DNA of 64,000 nt from an uncultured Bacilli bacterium. Lineage in GTDB: Bacteria; Bacillota_I; Bacilli_A; RF39; UBA660. The stretch covers positions 1-64,000 of the forward strand of contig CAKOMY010000003.1 of the NCBI GenBank assembly GCA_934096815.1, given 5' to 3'. Each line of letters opens with the position of its first letter. The first letter of the stretch is position 1. The notes beneath the pieces are model-generated. The model had not been told where the DNA came from. It searched no databases and saw only the letters and a program-made list of their open reading frames with translations. The translations under genes and the position numbers were made by a program. Of this stretch, positions 60,952 through 64,000 are shown piece after piece.

Positions 60952-60980
60952 GACGACCTTGATAGGTTGTCTTTTATTAT
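60952..60980 (+). terminator. Intrinsic terminator
   Basis: GACGACCT-TGAT-AGGTTGTC hairpin followed by TTTTATTATT. Confidence 0.8.
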
Positions 60981-60992
60981 TGTAAATAAGCA

Positions 60993-61021
60993 TAATAAAA
61001 CCTTCTCAAATAGAGAAGGTT
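60993..61021 (-). terminator. Terminator of the minus-strand tRNA cluster
   Basis: Minus-strand perfect 9-bp AACCTTCTC/GAGAAGGTT hairpin followed by TTATT. Confidence 0.8.
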
Positions 61022-61032
61022 AATATTTCAAA

Positions 61033-61108
61033 TGGTGTCCTGTTGGAGATTCGAACTCCAGACCCTTTGATTAAAAGTCAAATGCTCTACCGACTGAGCT
61101 AACAGGAC
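61033..61108 (-). tRNA. tRNA-Lys(TTT)
   Basis: Acceptor GTCCTGT/ACAGGAC, discriminator A, encoded CCA. Anticodon loop CTTTTAA gives TTT. Last gene of the six-tRNA minus-strand cluster. Confidence 0.97.
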
Positions 61109-61117
61109 ATTTTAAAT

Positions 61118-61193
61118 TGGCTGCCTCGGGGGGACTCGAACCACCGAAATGTCAGAGTCAAAGTCTGATGCCTTACCACTTGGCTACGAGGCA
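61118..61193 (-). tRNA. tRNA-Gln(TTG)
   Basis: Acceptor TGCCTCG/CGAGGCA, discriminator G, encoded CCA. Anticodon loop CTTTGAC gives TTG. Confidence 0.96.
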
Positions 61194-61205
61194 ATTATTT
61201 AAAAG

Positions 61206-61289
61206 TGGTGGGAGGACATAGATTTGAACTATGGAACCCGAAGGAACAGATTTACAGTCTGCCGCGTTTGACCACTTCGCTATCCTCCC
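61206..61289 (-). tRNA. tRNA-Tyr(GTA)
   Basis: Acceptor GGGAGGA/TCCTCCC, discriminator A, encoded CCA, with the long variable arm of bacterial tRNA-Tyr. Anticodon loop CTGTAAA gives GTA. Confidence 0.96.
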
Positions 61290-61298
61290 ATTTATAAA

Positions 61299-61374
61299 TG
61301 GTGCCGACAGAGGGAATCGAACCCCCAACCTACTGATTACAAGTCAGTTGCGCTACCAATTACGCTATGTCGGC
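61299..61374 (-). tRNA. tRNA-Thr(TGT)
   Basis: Acceptor GCCGACA with TGTCGGC, discriminator A, encoded CCA. Anticodon loop CTTGTAA gives TGT. Confidence 0.97.
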
Positions 61375-61382
61375 AAATTAAA

Positions 61383-61459
61383 TGGTGGGCGATGTAGGAC
61401 TCGAACCTACGACCCCCTGCTTGTAAGGCAGGTGCTCTAACCAACTGAGCTAATCGCCC
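61383..61459 (-). tRNA. tRNA-Val(TAC)
   Basis: Acceptor GGGCGAT with ATCGCCC, discriminator A, encoded CCA. Anticodon loop CTTACAA gives TAC. Confidence 0.97.
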
Positions 61460-61474
61460 GACTAAATATATAAA

Positions 61475-61563
61475 TGGTGCCCGAGGCCGGACTTGAACCG
61501 GCACGAGTTATTATGCTCGCAGGATTTTAAGTCCTGTGCGTCTACCTATTCCGCCACTCGGGC
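61475..61563 (-). tRNA. tRNA-Leu(TAA)
   Basis: Acceptor GCCCGAG with CTCGGGC, discriminator A, encoded CCA, long variable arm. Anticodon loop CTTAAAA gives TAA. First gene of the minus-strand cluster. Confidence 0.97.
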
Positions 61564-61597
61564 GGGCACATTTGTCTTAAAAACTTAAGACTACTTG

Positions 61598-61626
61598 AAT
61601 ATACCAAATAATTTTGATTAGTGCAA
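61598..61626 (-). promoter_or_regulatory. Promoter of the minus-strand tRNA cluster
   Basis: Minus strand: TTGCAC, a 17-base spacer, TATATT, about 35 bases before tRNA-Leu. Confidence 0.75.
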
Positions 61627-61748
61627 TACTTTTTCAAAAAAAATTTCAAAAAAAATCATTTTTTAGGTAAAAAATAGATATATTTTATAAAAATAAACAT
61701 ATTAATAATAAGAAATATGAAAAAATACAAAAAAAATGTTTCTAATTG

Positions 61749-61778
61749 TTGACTTAATTTTTTTTAGTGTGATATAAT
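61749..61778 (+). promoter_or_regulatory. Promoter of the plus-strand tRNA cluster
   Basis: TTGACT, an 18-base spacer, TATAAT, about 27 bases before tRNA-Ser. It is divergent from the promoter at 61598-61626. Confidence 0.78.
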
Positions 61779-61804
61779 CTATTTGTTCCTTGAAAGAAGG
61801 AAAC

Positions 61805-61895
61805 GGAGAAATACCCAAGTCTGGTTGAAGGGACTGGTCTTGAAAACCAGGAGGTCGGCAACGGCGCAGGGGTTCGAATCCCTTTTTCTCCGCCA
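61805..61895 (+). tRNA. tRNA-Ser(TGA)
   Basis: Acceptor GGAGAAA/TTTCTCC, discriminator G, encoded CCA, long variable arm. Anticodon loop CTTGAAA gives TGA. Confidence 0.97.
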
Positions 61896-61904
61896 TATAG
61901 TTAT

Positions 61905-61981
61905 CGCGGGATAGAGCAGCTCGGTAGCTCGCCAGGCTCATAACCTGGAGGTCGTTGGTTCAAATCCGGCTCCCGCAACCA
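61905..61981 (+). tRNA. Initiator tRNA-fMet(CAT)
   Basis: CGCGGG acceptor with an unpaired first base (C1 opposite A), the hallmark of bacterial initiator tRNA. Anticodon CAT lies in loop CTCATAA; CCA is encoded. Confidence 0.95.
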
Positions 61982-61982
61982 T

Positions 61983-62059
61983 GGTTCGTTAGTCTAGAGG
62001 CCTATGACGTCTGCCTGTCACGCAGAAGACCACGGGTTCGAATCCCGTACGAACCGCCA
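61983..62059 (+). tRNA. tRNA-Asp(GTC)
   Basis: Acceptor GGTTCGT with ACGAACC, discriminator G, encoded CCA. Anticodon loop CTGTCAC gives GTC. Confidence 0.97.
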
Positions 62060-62063
62060 TGAT

Positions 62064-62139
<76 letters not shown>

Positions 62140-62151
62140 TAAAGTAAATTT

Positions 62152-62172
62152 AAAGCCGAAAGGCTTTTTTAT
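62152..62172 (+). terminator. Terminator inside the tRNA cluster
   Basis: AAGCC-GAAA-GGCTT hairpin followed by TTTTTA. It ends at the first base of tRNA-Pro. Confidence 0.75.
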
Positions 62173-62249
62173 CGAGAAGTAGCTCAGTTTGGTAGAGCAC
62201 TACGCTTGGGACGTAGGGGTCGCAGGTTCGAATCCTGTCTTCTCGACCA
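62173..62249 (+). tRNA. tRNA-Pro(TGG)
   Basis: Acceptor CGAGAAG/CTTCTCG, discriminator A, encoded CCA. Anticodon loop CTTGGGA gives TGG. It lies directly behind a terminator-like hairpin. Confidence 0.97.
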
Positions 62250-62260
62250 TTTAGATTTTT

Positions 62261-62287
62261 AAGCCTTGAGATTCAAGGCTTTTATAA
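62261..62287 (+). terminator. Terminator of the plus-strand tRNA cluster
   Basis: Perfect 9-bp AAGCCTTGA-GAT-TCAAGGCTT hairpin followed by TTAT. Confidence 0.8.
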
Positions 62288-62344
62288 TAAAAAAATTTAC
62301 TTGCTTTTGATAATTTAGATTATAATTATAGTAAAGAGAGAAAA

Positions 62345-62932
62345 ATGAAAAACAAGGAAAAGAAAAAATTAACATTAGATGAATATATCGATATTGGTAA
62401 AAGTGATATAATTGTTTATGTAAGCGTAACTTTAATTTTGCTTATTATATTTTTATATGTTGGTATCAAATATAATGTTTACTATTATTTATTTTTTGTT
62501 GGATTAATTACAATTGGAAGATCATTCGAGAGAATAGAAACATTTGCGACTTTAAAACAAATAAAAAAAAACTTAACTGACAACAATCTTTTAGATAAAA
62601 TAGGTAATATTGATTATTGGAATGAAAGATATTATTTTTTAACTGATAATTACATGATAATTAAACAAAATAATAAAATTTATTCTTTTAAATACTCTGA
62701 AATAGAAAAAATATATAAAGAAAATAATTTAGTGCTAAACAAACATAGCAAATTAAATGATTACTTACATATTGTAGTTGGTAATAATAATTTTATAATA
62801 TTAATTTATTCAACTGTTTTAGTTGGTGAAAATTTTAAAGATATCAGTGATTATTTAATTAAAAAGAATCCGAATATTGTAATAGGCAAAACTATTAAAA
62901 ATAAAAAAATCAATATTTTTAGAACAAAATAA
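62345..62932 (+). CDS. Two-helix membrane protein, unknown
   Basis: 195 aa. A Lys-rich cytoplasmic N-terminus is followed by two adjacent membrane helices (about residues 22-62) and a C-terminal cytoplasmic domain of alternating strands (YFLTDNYMIIKQNNKIYSFKY), which resembles the small PH-like domains attached to membrane hairpins in Firmicutes. No specific family is claimed. GAGAG precedes the ATG. Confidence 0.6.
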   Translation: MKNKEKKKLTLDEYIDIGKSDIIVYVSVTLILLIIFLYVGIKYNVYYYLFFVGLITIGRSFERIETFATLKQIKKNLTDNNLLDKIGNIDYWNERYYFLTDNYMIIKQNNKIYSFKYSEIEKIYKENNLVLNKHSKLNDYLHIVVGNNNFIILIYSTVLVGENFKDISDYLIKKNPNIVIGKTIKNKKINIFRTK

Positions 62933-62944
62933 ATAGTAAATTTT

Positions 62945-62963
62945 GCCCATTTTATGGGTTTTT
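62945..62963 (+). terminator. Intrinsic terminator
   Basis: CCCAT/ATGGG hairpin followed by TTTTTA after the membrane protein gene. Confidence 0.6.
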
Positions 62964-63115
62964 ATGCAAAATATTTTTCAAACACACTACCAAAAACATT
63001 TTTAAACATAATACATATCAAATATTGTGTTTTTATAATATACAAAATTTATAATAATTCATTAAATATTATAGATGTAGTTTCTTAGTTTAATTTATTA
63101 AGAAAGAGGTATATT

Positions 63116-63808
63116 ATGATTAAATTAAAATATCCCCTAAAATTTGTAGGGATAACTCAAGACTATAGTTCTTATCACCTAGCTAACGATCTAGGATGGA
63201 ATAACAAATATGGTGGTAGAACTGCTGATATATATGCTTGCGGTGATGGAATTGTTACAGAAGTAGTAGATGGTAAAAATAATTCATTAAATTACGGTGA
63301 TAGTGGCAATTACGTAACAATTAAATATATAGATGGTTATAAAACAAGAACCTGTCATATGCTTAAAAATAGCATTAAAGTAAAAGTAGGAGATAAAGTG
63401 GAGGCAAGCACAATAATAGGTAAAATTGGAAATAGTGGTTACTGTGGTAAAAATAGAGCCTATCATTTGCATTTTATAGTTTGGAAAAATGGCGCTAGAG
63501 TAAATCCTAGAAAACATGTTTATGTTTATAATGATAATGTTGTAGCAAAAACTAATGAATATAAATTACTTTATTATAATGAAGAAGAACCAGTAAGAAA
63601 AAATTATATAATAATAACAGCCAAAAGTGGAGTGTGGTGCCGAAAAGGTATTGGCTTTAAATATCCTAAATATAAAGCAATACCTTATGGAACAAAATGT
63701 GAGTTACTTGTTAAAAATGCTGGCTATGCAAATGGTTACAAATGGGATAAAATAAATTATAATAACGAAATAGTTTATTTACCTAATAATTGGAATAAAT
63801 ATTTATAA
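63116..63808 (+). CDS. M23-family peptidase with C-terminal SH3-like domain
   Basis: 230 aa. LytM/M23 zinc endopeptidase domain at residues 1-140: the first ligand pair is in SSYHLANDLGW (His and Asp), and the HxH motif is in YHLHFIVWKNGARVNP. A C-terminal SH3b-like domain (SGVWCRKGIGFKYPKYKAIPYGT) could bind the wall. Such enzymes cut peptidoglycan cross-bridges. There is no signal peptide, so it resembles phage-type lysins or leaves the cell by another route. AAGAGG precedes the ATG. Confidence 0.82.
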   Translation: MIKLKYPLKFVGITQDYSSYHLANDLGWNNKYGGRTADIYACGDGIVTEVVDGKNNSLNYGDSGNYVTIKYIDGYKTRTCHMLKNSIKVKVGDKVEASTIIGKIGNSGYCGKNRAYHLHFIVWKNGARVNPRKHVYVYNDNVVAKTNEYKLLYYNEEEPVRKNYIIITAKSGVWCRKGIGFKYPKYKAIPYGTKCELLVKNAGYANGYKWDKINYNNEIVYLPNNWNKYL

Positions 63809-63832
63809 GGATTAATTTCCTTATTTTTTTAA
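63806..63832 (+). terminator. Intrinsic terminator
   Basis: AAGGA/TCCTT hairpin followed by ATTTTTTT after the M23 gene. Confidence 0.6.
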
Positions 63833-63885
63833 TTTTAATTGATTTTTATTAAAAAATTTTATTTAATTATTATAGATGGATGAAT

Positions 63886-64000
63886 ATGAACAATAAAAGA
63901 TTAAAAATAGGATTATTTCTAGATTCATTTTTCCCAACTATAGATGGAGTTGTAGTTGTTCCCTATACAAAAAGTGTTTGTGATGATAAAGATAGACCAT
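63886..64000 (+). CDS. Glycosyltransferase family 4, N-terminal fragment
   Basis: The frame is open to the window end. The start KIGLFLDSFFPTIDGVV is the N-terminal nucleotide-sugar-fold signature of GT4 enzymes such as diacylglycerol glucosyltransferases that make membrane glycolipids. ATG 63886 has a weak GATGGA site five bases upstream; ATG 63880 is in frame. Only 38 residues are visible, so specificity cannot be judged. Confidence 0.7.
   Translation, partial: MNNKRLKIGLFLDSFFPTIDGVVVVPYTKSVCDDKDRP

Noticed and set aside
61231..61941. ORFs of 69 and 79 residues over the tRNA cluster
   Set aside because: They are translations of tRNA sequence; similar false proteins (such as GNRTPNL-type) are common annotation errors.

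Overview
The window is a very AT-rich stretch using the standard bacterial code (TGG for Trp; TAA, TAG and TGA as stops). Gene content points to a low-GC Gram-positive of the class Bacilli. EzrA, a short RpoZ, SpoVS, a CotD-like coat protein and a complete gerA-gerC-gerB germinant-receptor operon argue for an endospore-forming Bacilli lineage, probably an uncultured gut type near the Erysipelotrichia/RF39 groups. That placement is inference from gene families, not from a phylogeny. Typical promoters are TTGACA/TTGCAT-16..18-TATAAT, often with TGC before the -10.

Layout. 0-4.4 kb: tRNA-Arg, superoxide reductase, MscL and a phospholipid acylation operon (acyltransferase, acyl-CoA synthetase, acyltransferase). 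4.4-9.7 kb: a sortase-type surface protein, CotD-like protein, RpoZ, a large SipW-type surface protein behind a promoter with a G7 tract, EzrA and a Cys/Asp-rich small protein. 9.8-18.5 kb: Ffh, SpoVS, an rRNA methyltransferase-like protein, a slipin, two tandem HExxH proteins, an orphan SufB and SSB. 18.5-24.5 kb: a surface-fibre locus containing a thioester adhesin, sortase, BsaA/TasA-like matrix protein, SipW signal peptidase and an InlB-repeat protein. 24.5-31.7 kb: TrmL, ferredoxin, RpsD with a structured leader, a GH31 glycosidase and another SipW-type surface protein. 31.9-45.4 kb is accessory in character: a broken yhcG-type nuclease gene, a TetR/MMPL pair, a gene split by a stop, a C39-like peptidase, a further SipW-type surface gene trio and MurB. 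45.8-50.2 kb: the str operon (rpsL-rpsG-fusA-tuf). 50.2-54.7 kb: YitT, a lone Clp-type AAA protein, an SDR, a PLP lyase-like protein and a small exporter. 54.7-60 kb (minus strand): an L,D-transpeptidase gene with a stop at codon 9, gerB-gerC-gerA and a third HExxH protein. 60.3-62.3 kb: tRNA genes on both strands. 62.3-64 kb: a membrane protein, an M23 peptidase and the start of a glycosyltransferase.

The most notable find is a 300-base intergenic element present three times (38.8, 39.2 and 45.4 kb). On the minus strand each copy encodes a 31-residue, very hydrophobic peptide. On the plus strand each carries a promoter, hairpins and a terminator for an antisense RNA of about 110 bases that overlaps the 3' end of the peptide gene. 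Differences between copies are mostly synonymous, and both promoters are kept in every copy. This looks like an undescribed type I toxin-antitoxin family. Other leads are the combined sortase/SipW fibre locus, the set of SipW-type signal sequences across the window, a possibly phase-variable promoter, a transporter fused to a protein with its own signal peptide, and an acyltransferase carrying an inserted SHOCT-like segment.
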